Shown piece after piece: positions 21,372 through 31,426 of a stretch of 64,000 nt of DNA. The notes beneath the pieces are model-generated. The model did not search any database, was not told the DNA's origin, and worked only from the letters and a program-made list of their open reading frames with translations. Made by a program: the position numbers and the translations under genes. The stretch is from Coffea arabica. Lineage: Eukaryota; Streptophyta; Magnoliopsida; Gentianales; Rubiaceae. How positions within the stretch are numbered: position 1 is the first letter of the stretch; each line of letters starts with the position of its first letter. Location: contig NC_092326.1 in assembly GCF_036785885.1 (NCBI RefSeq), positions 41,068,287-41,132,286 on the forward strand, in the 5' to 3' direction.

Positions 21372-22614
21372 ATCTAGTACCCAAATTTTCAACTATTGAG
21401 CACATTTAGTACCCTTGACTGATTTGTCCCAAATTACTACCGAACAAAATTATGTCATAGTCATATGTCCGGCAACTATTGTATAAAAAATGCCAAAAAA
21501 ATGTAAAATTTTCTTCTGACACTAAGTTATCACATAAAATATCCTTTTGATACTAGGTACTAAGTTTAAGGACTAATAATTTTATCAATTAAAATATTCT
21601 TCTGACACTAAGTACTAAGTTTAAGAACTAATAATTTCATCAAAAGGATATTTTACATTTTTTGGCAATTTTTATTAATAATTGCTAGACATGTGACTAT
21701 CACGTGACTCTTTCACGTAGCAATTTGGAAAAAAACCCTCAAGAGTACTAAATGTGCTCAAAAGTTGAAAGTTTGGGTATCAAATTATTTTCGTCCAAGG
21801 TTTGAGAACTAAAAATGCTCATCTGTCAAAGTTTAGGTATTAAAACTGCATCTTTTTCTTTAATTTATTTCCCTATACAGTTATAAGATTATTTAGTATA
21901 ATTATAAGGAAAAAGTGCCAAATTTTTCATGTCCATATTTACTATTTGATAAATAATTATAATAATAAATATATTACTATGATATGATATTTTTTATGGT
22001 ATTTTATTATGGATTTAGATTTATAAAATAAAAAAAATGTTGAAATAATTCATTTAAAGTTTATAATTTTTTGAAGTAGTGGGATTATCATAAATTAGTA
22101 GTGCTTTTGGGCCATTTCTTTTTTATTTATTGTTAATTTTAATACCAAAAAATAGAAAACAAAGATCAGCAAAAACATTGGATTACATATAAAATTAACT
22201 CATCAAAAAATCACTAGTTCAATATTTGGTTATAATTGAAACCTAGAGGCAATAGTAGTAGTTCTACAGTTTTATTGGCGAAAAATTTAAAAAAAGGAAT
22301 AAGAAGGAAAAAAATGAAAAAATAATTTTAAAACTCATTCTAAATATAAGCATACCAAATAAGAGAATTTTATTAAAATATTTAAGGGTAAAATTAGTAT
22401 TTTAAATGACAAAGGAGGTATATGTAATTTTTCAAATCTCAGGGAAGCTCAGTGAAATTGTTAAAAACCTCAAGGGAGGTTTCTGAAATTATCCCTAAAT
22501 GTAAAGGTGTTTAAGTGCGACTAATTCAGACAACAATTTCGCCTACCGGACCTTGGACTCTTAGTTGAAGTAGGGAAATTAAAGTGGCTATTAAGAAGAA
22601 ATTGAGGGAAGAAA
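21372..22614. other. Remaining right parts of the middle and outer nested elements
   Basis: Contains the bulk of the 560-bp MITE (to 21858), its duplicated target, and the AT-rich interior and right TIR of the outer element (to 22495). No coding signal. Confidence 0.6.
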
Positions 22615-22905
22615 TGTTAGGCTTGTTTAATAACTCAATTCAACACTTAAATTTAATGAATTTAGATTTTAACATGTGCAGATGCATTTAATAACAAAAA
22701 ATAGAGCATTGACATTAATTAAGTGACACTGAATTTTCTAAACAAATACCATAAAAAGTGATAAATTATTCACTTATTACTTAATGCAATATACACTCAA
22801 ATGTATCAGACTTTTAGTACTTAATAATTCAGTAATTTAACCGATTCAATTTTCAGATTTCGAATTTTAGTTTTTAGATTTCAGTTTTTATTGAATGCAT
22901 TAGTG
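22615..22905. mobile_element. MITE copy A of a three-copy local family
   Basis: Shares order and wording with 36408-36690 and 43160-43402: a TTTAATAACTCAAT start, taacat(g/a)t, aattaagtgacactgaa, a middle ataaattattcacttat, (t)caaatgtat(c/t)aga, then a tail of ttcagattt. Non-autonomous DNA-transposon character is inferred from its length and near-palindromic ends; no target duplication was resolved. Confidence 0.6.
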
Positions 22906-23106
22906 TTTATGCGATGCACCATATAATTATTGGTTTACGAATGTATACAGGACTTATATAATTAAGTACTCCTGTCTTTTTGCAGTATTGGCCTTGGATA
23001 GATTCATAGGCATATGTCCCTGAAAAGAAAAAAAATACCAGAGAAACATGAAGGAACCTCGAATTGAACGTCACTTCATTTTAAGCGCTTTCATCAATAT
23101 TTTTTT

Positions 23107-23670
23107 TGAGACTTCTCGTGCCATTTCTCCGATTGCCTTGCTTGGAACATTTCCTGGCTATTGATTCAGAGTCACTTTCACCGATAAAATCGACCATTTC
23201 ATTCAATTAGTGGGGTTCTTGATGGTGTCTCTTTTGACATTCATTACTGGGGCAAATATGATTACCACAAGAACAACAGGGAGCATATATGGTACTTTGC
23301 AGCACTCTAGCTATATGGCCTAACATTCATCTTTCGTTGTTCCGGCCGGCGGAGTTATTCCCGACTAGGGTTAGATCAACATGCCATGCCATGCATGCAC
23401 TAAAATGCTGCATCTGGGAAGTGGGGTGATGATCCGTGCATTTGCAGTGGATGCAAAGGTACATGCAAGATGTCAAGTTTGACAAAACTGAGAGAGCTAT
23501 ACGTGATAATTTTGGCCTTGACAACTACAAATGCACGGGAGATCAGACCACTAGAAGAAATATGATGAGGCAGAGATGTTGGCCAAAATCATGAGATTCA
23601 AAAGATTGATGAACCCTCCATAACTCGCCGGCCGGAAGCCAGATGGGAGTGAGACAGCTGGTTCATCAGC
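23107..23670 (+). pseudogene. Decayed Pht1 phosphate transporter fragment
   Basis: From gagacttctcgtgccat onward this follows the C-terminal third of the intact Pht1 gene downstream (about 27140-27710): CTTGCTTGGAACATTTCC, the GATAAAATCGACC stretch, TTAGTGGGGTTCTTGATG, GGTACTTTGCAGC, and a late AGATGGGAGTGAG matching the end of the gene. It has several frameshifts, an early stop (ggctattga) and deletions, so it is non-functional. The N-terminal two thirds are absent. It lies 2.5 kb upstream of the intact gene in the same orientation, a remnant of tandem duplication. Confidence 0.85.
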
Positions 23671-25832
23671 AAATAGCCACAAAATGTTTAGTCAGTAAGA
23701 CTATCGATTGGATATCGTTTGATACATTAGTCCATGATCCATCTTACTGTAAAATGTAAACTAGAGATCTTGCTCCAACCAGGGAGATGGTGAATAGGAA
23801 GTCTTCACACCGCCGTCCAACTTTCCTTGGATGGATCGACTCCCGTCCAACTTTCCACTGTTCCCGGTACATCTACACAAGTTTCGCGCTACAGCACTGA
23901 TAGGCATGAAGCACTTGAAAGCCAGCAATATTTCGCGCTAAAACCAAGCAAACATTATATATAGACGGTGGCAGCTCAACCAAAATCCTTCTCCTTTTCC
24001 GCAGCAAAGGACCATTATCTACCTGAGAGAGCTTCTCACTCCACATATACCTGCCTCTAGACGGACCCCCGGAGCATGAACTAAGATTTTCATTCAAGTT
24101 GCAACTGAAAAATTAAGTACACCGAGTCCAATTACTCACCGCTCTCTGATTTCAAAAACACATGAAACACAGTAGTGTGATAGGTTCAGTGATACAAAAA
24201 GTAAGTAAATATTGGATATCAGATCCCATTGCTTATCTAGATTTTCTCAAAAAAGATTGATGTTACTTATTTGAGGGTTGCATTTTTTTTCATTACATAT
24301 CAATTTGAAGAATTTGATGCTAAAGAGAAATTTGGATCATTACGTTTCATATGGAGAGAAGGGATTTGAAGCATACTTCCTGGTAAGTTAGAATTTCGAC
24401 AGCCCTGAGCCAAAAAATTATGGGAACCACAGTTTGATGCAGCCATGCAGGTGGCTTTAACCAAGAAAAAACTTGGGGACAAGTCCTGGAAAGCTCCTAA
24501 ATAACAAAATAAAGAAAGGTGGAGGCATCCATGGAAATATTACGTTGTGTCCAAACCTAAAGTAACAATAAACCCGAATTGTTGAGATCAGCAGAAGTTG
24601 TCGGTCCAAGTCATCCATAGATGTTTCCAAGGCCAAGAACAATATGCAAACAGTTCGGAGTACTATTATAATTAAACTTGGAATTTAGTTAGCCGGAAAA
24701 GGAAACTGCAATTTTGGCATAAACGTCTGTTTCTGTTGGTTGAGAAGAAAAAAGATGGTCCAATGTTAAAAAAATTGAACATTTTACACTTGGGCATTAA
24801 TAACCTCCAGCTAGATTTACTTGCAAATTTTGATCTCCTCTAGAAAATTTTCTAGCTTTGGTGCGCAAAGAAAGTTTGCCTACGTACGTTCTTCTTGTTT
24901 TGCAACATAATTCGTGATCCTAAGAGCGTACTTTCTTCTTGTTTTTGCCTACGTACTATAAGGAAGAAGTGAAGCTCGAATAACATCAATGTGCTATAAA
25001 AAGTGAAACCCTTTTTTAATTTATTTTCATAACAAAGAAAAAGGGTTAGAAATCACAGTGTTTCTTAATTACCTGATAATCTTGTTGACACAAGATGCTA
25101 TAAGTTGCGCTTTAGAAATGAAAGATGAGTTTAAGATGCAGAAAGTACAATCGTGTCGTGTGTACATCACAATGAAGATAAATCTTTGATAAGTTGTGAA
25201 CTTAATATGTTCGTTAATTTACTTAAGTCCTTTTTTTCCGTCAATATACTCTACTTCAGAATGTTATGGACTCAGATTAGGGTTCTAATGAAATTTACAG
25301 ACTAACAAATATGTTTTAGATGAATTTTCTCAAAAAAAAAAAAAAAAAAAAGAGGCCAAAATTTAGCGTTCAACTAGCTCAAATTTAGATCAAGGTTTGA
25401 TTTTGTTTTGGTTCTTGGGTAAGTAAGAATATGTTAGTACTCAAAGGAAAGTAGAACATACACGGGCAAGTCCAGTAAATCACTATAGTAACACAAAATG
25501 CTAATAATAATAAAACCCAAGACCTGCTACACTCCTCCACTGTAGTAGCTACGTAGGAGGCATAGCAAGAGAACAGCTACAGAGACAGTAGCAAACTTTA
25601 CCTCTATGCTCGGCGACCAGAATGACAGAGTTTACATTGTTGTATCTGCAATAATACTACTAATATTTTAAAGAAGCCAAATATTGTACTACGATGACAT
25701 TGGCCTTGTAATATGTCACAGTTGTTCAATTTTATAGTATTGTTTTTTTGTTATCTGGGAAAAATTTTCTAGTGTAGTATATCTTTACCTATCTATGTTA
25801 CATAGACATATAATATCCTAGGGAAGCATAAA
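23671..25832. other. Intergenic between the Pht1 remnant and the Pht1 gene
   Basis: AT-rich with A/T runs (for example 25332-25350). Short frames on the minus strand around 24300-24640 have no recognisable product. No RNA gene seen. Confidence 0.4.
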
Positions 25833-25840
25833 GCATATCC
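25833..25840 (+). promoter_or_regulatory. P1BS-type element (GCATATCC)
   Basis: Matches GNATATNC, the PHR1 binding site that drives phosphate-starvation genes, 282 bp upstream of the Pht1 start codon. An 8-bp degenerate site can occur by chance; its location before a Pht1 gene makes it credible. Confidence 0.6.
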
Positions 25841-26033
25841 CTGAGACAAACAAAGCGAAAGCGAAACAACCAAGAATTGGACTGTCAAAAGAAATTGTTT
25901 GGAAGCCCGCCCCGTACTACTGCATGACATGCATAAACAAGCTCTTTGTCCATTTCTTGTTCCTAGTCTTTAACGTCCTTGGCTTTAGTTACATTTCTTG
26001 ATGTCAAATTTCATTATTCCAATGTACATTTCG

Positions 26034-26042
26034 CTATATATA
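26034..26042 (+). promoter_or_regulatory. TATA box of the Pht1 gene
   Basis: CTATATATAG sits about 80 bp before the start codon, leaving room for a short 5'UTR of roughly 50 nt. Confidence 0.6.
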
Positions 26043-26121
26043 GTGTGCTAAACTGCTGGACAGAAGACACCAAGTATACCTCAAAAGAATTAACCAGGAA
26101 AAAGGCCACCCATTGCCAAAG

Positions 26122-27708
26122 ATGTCCTCAAACAACCTGGCGGTGCTCAGTGCTCTCGACGGTGCACGTACCCAGTTGTACCATTTCAAGGCGATCGTGA
26201 TCGCCGGGATGGGGTTTTTCACCGATGCATATGACCTCTTTTGCATCTCCACCATCTCCAAACTCTTAGGCCGTATATATTACACTGATCTGTCCAGTCC
26301 TAAGCCTGGAAAGCTTCCTCATGTAGTGAACAATTGGGTTACTGGAGTGGCCTTAGTTGGTACCCTAACCGGCCAGTTAGTCTTCGGATGGCTGGGAGAT
26401 AAGCTAGGGCGCAAGAAAGTTTATGGCCTCACTCTCCTTCTCATGGTCGTTTGTGCTATTTGCTCAGGTTTGTCTTTCGGAAGCAGCCATAGATCTGTCA
26501 TGGGAACCCTATGTTTCTTCCGCTTCTGGCTGGGTTTTGGCATTGGCGGAGACTACCCTCTTTCAGCTACTATCATGTCTGAATATGCAAACAAGAGAAC
26601 TCGCGGGGCATTCATTGCTGCAGTGTTTGCTATGCAAGGAGTTGGTATCATTTTCGCAGGCCTCGTTTCAATGATTCTTTCCAAAATTTTCCTCAAATCG
26701 TACGGCGGTCCATCATACCATGCGGACCACAAATTATCCACTGAACCACAGGCAGATTACGTGTGGCGAATTGTTTTGATGCTAGGGGCTCTTCCCGCAC
26801 TTCTCACATTCTACTGGAGAATGAAGATGCCAGAAACAGCTCGTTATACTGCCATCATAGAGGGAAATGCTAAACAAGCCGCTGCAGACATGGGTGGAGT
26901 TTTAGACGTTGAGATTCAAGCTGATCAAGACAAGTTAACACAATTCAGGGCTGCCAACGACTACAAATTGCGGTCAATGGAGTTTTTCCAGCGCCATGGA
27001 CGTCACCTGATTGGCACGATGACTACGTGGTTCCTTCTAGATATTGCATTTTACAGCCAAAACCTAACACAAAAAGACATTTTTCCTACCATGGGACTTA
27101 CAAGTGCTGCAGCTGATGTGAGTGCTTTGAAGGAAATGTTTGAGACTTCACGCGCCATGTTCTTAATTGCCCTGCTTGGGACCTTCCCAGGTTATTGGGT
27201 CACGGTCTTCTTCATTGACAAAATTGGTCGGTTCTACATCCAGCTAGTGGGGTTCTTAATGATGTCTATTTTCATGCTTATAATTGGAGTCAAATATGAT
27301 TACCTCAACACCAAGGAGCACAAGTGGTACTTTGCAGCTCTGTATGGATTAACATTCTTCTTTGCAAACTTTGGCCCTAATAGCACCACCTTTGTTCTCC
27401 CAGCCGAGCTCTTTCCAACCAGGGTGAGATCCACCTGCCATGCCCTCAGTGCAGCATCTGGCAAGGCTGGGGCTATGGTCAGTGCTTTTGGAATACAAAA
27501 CTACACGCAAGATGGCAACGTGCACAAAATTAAGAAAGCCATGATGATTTTGGCCTTCACAAATATGCTTGGATTCTGCTGCACCTTTTTGGTGCCAGAA
27601 ACAAAAGGTAGGTCACTTGAGGAAATATCAGGTGAGGATGCAGGCGAAAGTGAGGCGCAGATGACCGACAAACCACCTAAAAATCGACCAGATGCCTCCT
27701 GGGAGTGA
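26122..27708 (+). CDS. PHT1: High-affinity inorganic phosphate transporter, Pht1 family
   Basis: Intronless 528-residue H+/phosphate symporter of the plasma membrane (major facilitator superfamily), for phosphate uptake or transfer. It starts [20 protein letters not shown]; the ATG at 26122 is the first in frame. Residues 142-150 give the Pht1 signature GGDYPLSAT, continuing [29 protein letters not shown] lies near residue 35, and a hydrophilic central loop (about 245-300) separates two six-helix bundles. [16 protein letters not shown] and [15 protein letters not shown] mark the C-terminal half. Length fits the family (about 520-540). A P1BS element and TATA box precede it, suggesting induction by low phosphate or mycorrhiza. 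The exact subfamily member cannot be fixed by eye. A decayed copy lies upstream. Confidence 0.96.
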   Translation: MSSNNLAVLSALDGARTQLYHFKAIVIAGMGFFTDAYDLFCISTISKLLGRIYYTDLSSPKPGKLPHVVNNWVTGVALVGTLTGQLVFGWLGDKLGRKKVYGLTLLLMVVCAICSGLSFGSSHRSVMGTLCFFRFWLGFGIGGDYPLSATIMSEYANKRTRGAFIAAVFAMQGVGIIFAGLVSMILSKIFLKSYGGPSYHADHKLSTEPQADYVWRIVLMLGALPALLTFYWRMKMPETARYTAIIEGNAKQAAADMGGVLDVEIQADQDKLTQFRAANDYKLRSMEFFQRHGRHLIGTMTTWFLLDIAFYSQNLTQKDIFPTMGLTSAAADVSALKEMFETSRAMFLIALLGTFPGYWVTVFFIDKIGRFYIQLVGFLMMSIFMLIIGVKYDYLNTKEHKWYFAALYGLTFFFANFGPNSTTFVLPAELFPTRVRSTCHALSAASGKAGAMVSAFGIQNYTQDGNVHKIKKAMMILAFTNMLGFCCTFLVPETKGRSLEEISGEDAGESEAQMTDKPPKNRPDASWE

Positions 27709-30297
27709 TCGTTCAATGATGTGAGTTTAGTGGCTGAAACTTCATTCATGATTCAGCTGTGTGCCACTATGAGTAAAATAAATATAGTAATATATAGTTG
27801 TGAATAATTGGCAAAAGACGATGTCATCTCAGGTACTGCTTTCCACAGCTCCCACAAATAAGAACCCATAGCGCCCTGATCTTCATGTATGATTATCAAT
27901 GCAAGCAAGCGTCTTTTTTTTTTTTTTTTAAAAGTTGTTTTATTTTCGTTTTTCTTTTCATGAAATTATGAGTCATGAAAGCAAACACATAGATATATAA
28001 GCCATAAAAGTCTCTTTTGGCCATAGCTCTGTATAAGTTTCTGTTGTTCAATGTAATCGTTCTTTTACAACAATTGCCTTGTTTCCTCCTTTCTTTCCCC
28101 GACCCAAAAAACAGCATAGAACCAAAACAATGATAGAAACATTATTTATCATAATACTGACAATAACAAGATCGGGAAAAAAAAAATCTACAGTCCAGGA
28201 CAAGGATTCAATGCTTTGAGTCGTAATAAATGATTAAATTCTGTCAATCAGAGGTGAAACGGTCAAAAAATTGTCAAGATTTTAGAACTCATTTTTAATG
28301 ATGTTTGAGACTTGTGAAGTTCGCATGAAGAGTAATGAGTTAAACACAAACATCGTCATCAACCTCAAGCAGCAAATATCCAGTCATGTAAATTGATGCT
28401 TGAAACATCATAGACGCCACCTAGTAATTTGCACACATATACTTGTTCTAGAGTTCAGGATCATAAAGCCTATCGCCTGTCATAAATTTTGTACCAGATG
28501 ATGATACAACTAAATTTTTTATGCTGAAGTAAAAGTCGATCATTGGTGGAGAATGATTCAGCTGACAAAGGCAAACAAATAGCTAAACTCAAGATTTATG
28601 ATAGCACTTGCCATATTTGCTGCAAAACACATTTTCTTAGATTACGCAGCTATTCACCTTATCAGACTGACAAAAGTGTTGCATTATTCATCTAATGAGC
28701 TTCACTGATGAATTCATTGCATTATCATCTCCAGGTGCAATAGTGCTAGAGGTATGGTAGTTTGTACATCTGACAAGCTTTTAAGTCTAGATTTGACACA
28801 TTCATGGCTTGATATGCAATTGAATATCTGATGCCAGTAGCCTCCAGGCATAAGGATTGGCTCCATGGTTCTGCGATTTAAATGGTAGCTCTGTAAATTA
28901 TATGTCTAGTTAAAGCATCTCTTTAGCTGTGAGGTTTTGCACAAACCTGAATCAGATGTTGTTTTTGAATTAAAATTCCACAGAACTGACAAATGATTCA
29001 TTAGAATAAAACCAGAAATGGAACAAAATATATGCAAATACACCAGTAAAACCATTCAACTTCTTAACTAGTCATTTGACAGGTCCCGTAATAATTTGAT
29101 TTCAGTATAGGAACTAACGATGATGAACAAATAATACACGTACAACGCAAAGTGGGTTGCTACTTTTTATAAAGGATTGGCATACAGGGGAACTTTCAAA
29201 AATAAGGTCTACATGTATCTCTGTCTCTCATCTTCTCCATTCGATTGACAAACCTCCTGGTGCATAAAGCAAGAAAACTGCAGTCTGCAGAGGCTGTTGG
29301 GTTTTAAGGATAAAGGTGCACCAACACCGTCTCCATGAAAGCTGCTAGCAGCACTTTTCATCAGGTTCAATGTCTTAGGGTAATGATCCTTCTTGTTCAT
29401 CATACATAATTCTGAAGGGTTTTGGATTGCTTGATCATGTCCATCATTGTGTGCTCTCTTTGTCATTATCTAACAAATCAAAAAAACAGAAAGAGATTTC
29501 GGTAACAGCAAAAAACATAAAGGAATACAGAGACACAGAAAGAACAGGAATAAGGACTTAGAAATGTCAAAGCATGCCACTGTATATTGCATAGCATTTA
29601 TTTCATTCAGCAACCGCATGTAAAGAAGAAAGGAATATCAGGCTTTATATCGATCCTGGATCTAATGAAGGAAAAGAAAAGTTAAAGAATATTTGCAAAA
29701 ACAATTTCTAGCAAATTTCTTCTCATCTTAATGCAGATCTTAATCTAAAATGGTTTTAATTCATGATAAATAACTAAGATACTTGACTGTAATTGATGTA
29801 TAAACTTGAATATTCATTTTGAAGTTTTGCTCATAATTTTTTTCTTCTTTTCTTTCCTTGAAAATGTAGAACACAAGAAAATGATTTTCTTTTCCCCTTA
29901 GCGTTTACTGTCCTCTTGTCGCCAAATTCTCAGTTTCAAATCAAACTTCAGTGACTCAAAGGAGTTCAGAAAATCACCATTTCTAAGAATTTCTTTTACT
30001 GTGCCACGGTGAACTGGATTACCACTCACAATCATCAATTTAAATACCTTGTAGACTTAGTAAGGTCAAAACTCTAAGAGGAAAACTAGCAGAATGACTT
30101 CTTCAAGTATGTATGAACATAAGATAAACCAGTTCTTGCAAATCAGAGTGTATTGCAGTACATTCAAAATACTTAAACAGCATATGGTCATATCTATAAA
30201 AGCATGTATGGATTGTCAATGTGACACGTGCTTATATATTTATATGTATAGCTGTAGTATCTACAAACATGAATGGTAAAAGCAGGTACCTTGAGTT
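27709..30297. other. Intergenic, no certain gene
   Basis: Includes the Pht1 3' end and AT-rich sequence. A minus-strand frame at 29466-29209 (starting MTKRAHNDGHDQ, 85 codons) follows an acceptor-like tttgttag. Another at 30441-30289 (starting MLETQQRCFLYFCGIRSSFA) ends at a donor-like CAAG|gtacct. The two do not join in phase, so a 3'UTR exon set of the neighbouring PPR gene or a non-coding transcript is more likely than a protein. Confidence 0.35.
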
Positions 30298-31052
30298 ACA
30301 ATCCTCTGGAGTCTGGACCAAGAATTCACACTTCGCCTAAACACAAAAGGTCCTTGGTTGCTATAGCAACTAGATTTGCGTATCTGAGCAAATGAAGATC
30401 TAATCCCACAAAAGTATAAGAAACACCTCTGTTGTGTTTCAAGCATTGCTACCTGCACACGTGATGGGAGGAATACATCATTAACTTTGAATGTGTGGCC
30501 ACTGACCTTAGCTAGATATATGCAATCAAATACAGATCCATTCTACTGAATACTTAGGAAAGAAATAGATGGAGGACAATAGGGAAGAAAGCTTACACTG
30601 ACTTGGATAATGCGTCAACAAATCTTAAGAAATCTAATAACTCATATGAGATGCAGGTGGAAATGTGGAATGAACTGCTCAATCCTCTGGACCAAGTAGT
30701 CGCACTTCGCCTAAACAAAAATGTCCTTTGTTGCTGTTGCAACTAAAATTATTTAGCAGAGCGAATGAAGATCTAATCCCACAAAAGTATAAGAAACACC
30801 TCTGTGTGTTTCAAGCATTGCTATCTGCACATGTAATAGGAGGAATATATCATTCATTTTGAATGTGTGGCCATTCACGTTAGCTGGATATATACAATCA
30901 AATACAGATCCATTCTACTGAATACTAAGGAAAGAAATAAATGGAGGACAATAGGGAAGAAAGCTTACATTCACTTGGATTATGTGTCAACAAATCTTAA
31001 GAAATCTAATAACTCATACAAGATGAAGGTGGAAATGTGGAATGAATTGCTG
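30298..31052. repeat. Tandem duplication, two units of about 375 bp
   Basis: Unit 1 (about 30298-30680) and unit 2 (about 30681-31052) run head to tail, both starting AATCCTCTGG and ending GGAAATGTGGAATGAA(C/T)TGCT. Shared landmarks include GAAGATCTAATCCCACAAAA, TTTCAAGCATTGCTA and ACAGATCCATTCTACTGAAT. Identity looks near 88-90% with small indels, so the duplication is not very recent. Confidence 0.9.
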
Positions 31053-31426
31053 TTTTGCTCCATTAAGACCTCAGTTCCCAGCTGTCGAAGGACCACCAAA
31101 TTTTCAAACAGTATTTCAAAAAGAACCAGAAAGACATAAAATAGAATCTGCTTAACATACTACCACAGATGGTCAGTAGTTCCCAATTCAGAAACTTAGA
31201 AATTACAATTTTTAAAATACTACACAAATATTGCATGTTCAAATAGTCAACCGAATTGCAGAAAATAGAATATCACCAATAAAGTCTACACTTAAGTTTA
31301 ATCAACCCAACCACATCACACACCTTGGGAATAACCATGTGCTACATCATGACAAGCTATTACCTTAATCGTGATGAACTCTTCCTGACTGAATAATCTG
31401 TGGAATGCCAGGCATCAACTCAACCA
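31053..31426. other. PPR gene 3' flank
   Basis: AT-rich sequence just downstream of the PPR stop codon, probably its 3'UTR. Nothing else recognised. Confidence 0.4.

Larger units (their letters stand above)
6895..21858. mobile_element. Middle nested MITE (about 560 bp without its insertion)
   Basis: The left arm (6895-6967, then resuming at 21372 after the inner element) and the right arm (about 21700-21858) are inverted copies of each other over roughly 150 bp. Shared words in order are ATGCAGTTTT, CCCAAACTTT, TGAGCA and GAGCACATTTAGTAC. The element is bounded by a perfect 9-bp duplication, TTTAATTTA, at 6886-6894 and 21859-21867, as expected of a Mutator-type MITE. The 14.4-kb MULE sits in its left arm. 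The middle part (21440-21700) holds internal inverted copies around aagtactaagtttaag. No coding capacity. Confidence 0.85.
6611..22495. mobile_element. Outer nested element with GGGATAATTTC terminal inverted repeats
   Basis: The right end (22380-22495), read on the minus strand, starts GGGATAATTTCAGAAACCTC and continues for roughly 85 bp. It matches two head-to-tail copies on the left, at 6611-6709 and 6710-about 6800. These are the TIRs of a small non-autonomous DNA element later split by the inner insertions. I could not find a convincing target-site duplication at either left copy (flanks aatacaaaa or tattgttta against taaatgtaa), so the true left end is uncertain and the family assignment (Mutator-like) is tentative. 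Confidence 0.65.

Noticed and set aside
26113-26121. Earlier start for the Pht1 gene
   Set aside because: The upstream codon is TTG; the first ATG (26122) gives the standard Pht1 N-terminus.
29209-30458. Two minus-strand frames with splice-like borders that could form one gene
   Set aside because: Joining them at the visible donor and acceptor gives an immediate stop, and neither translation resembles a known family.
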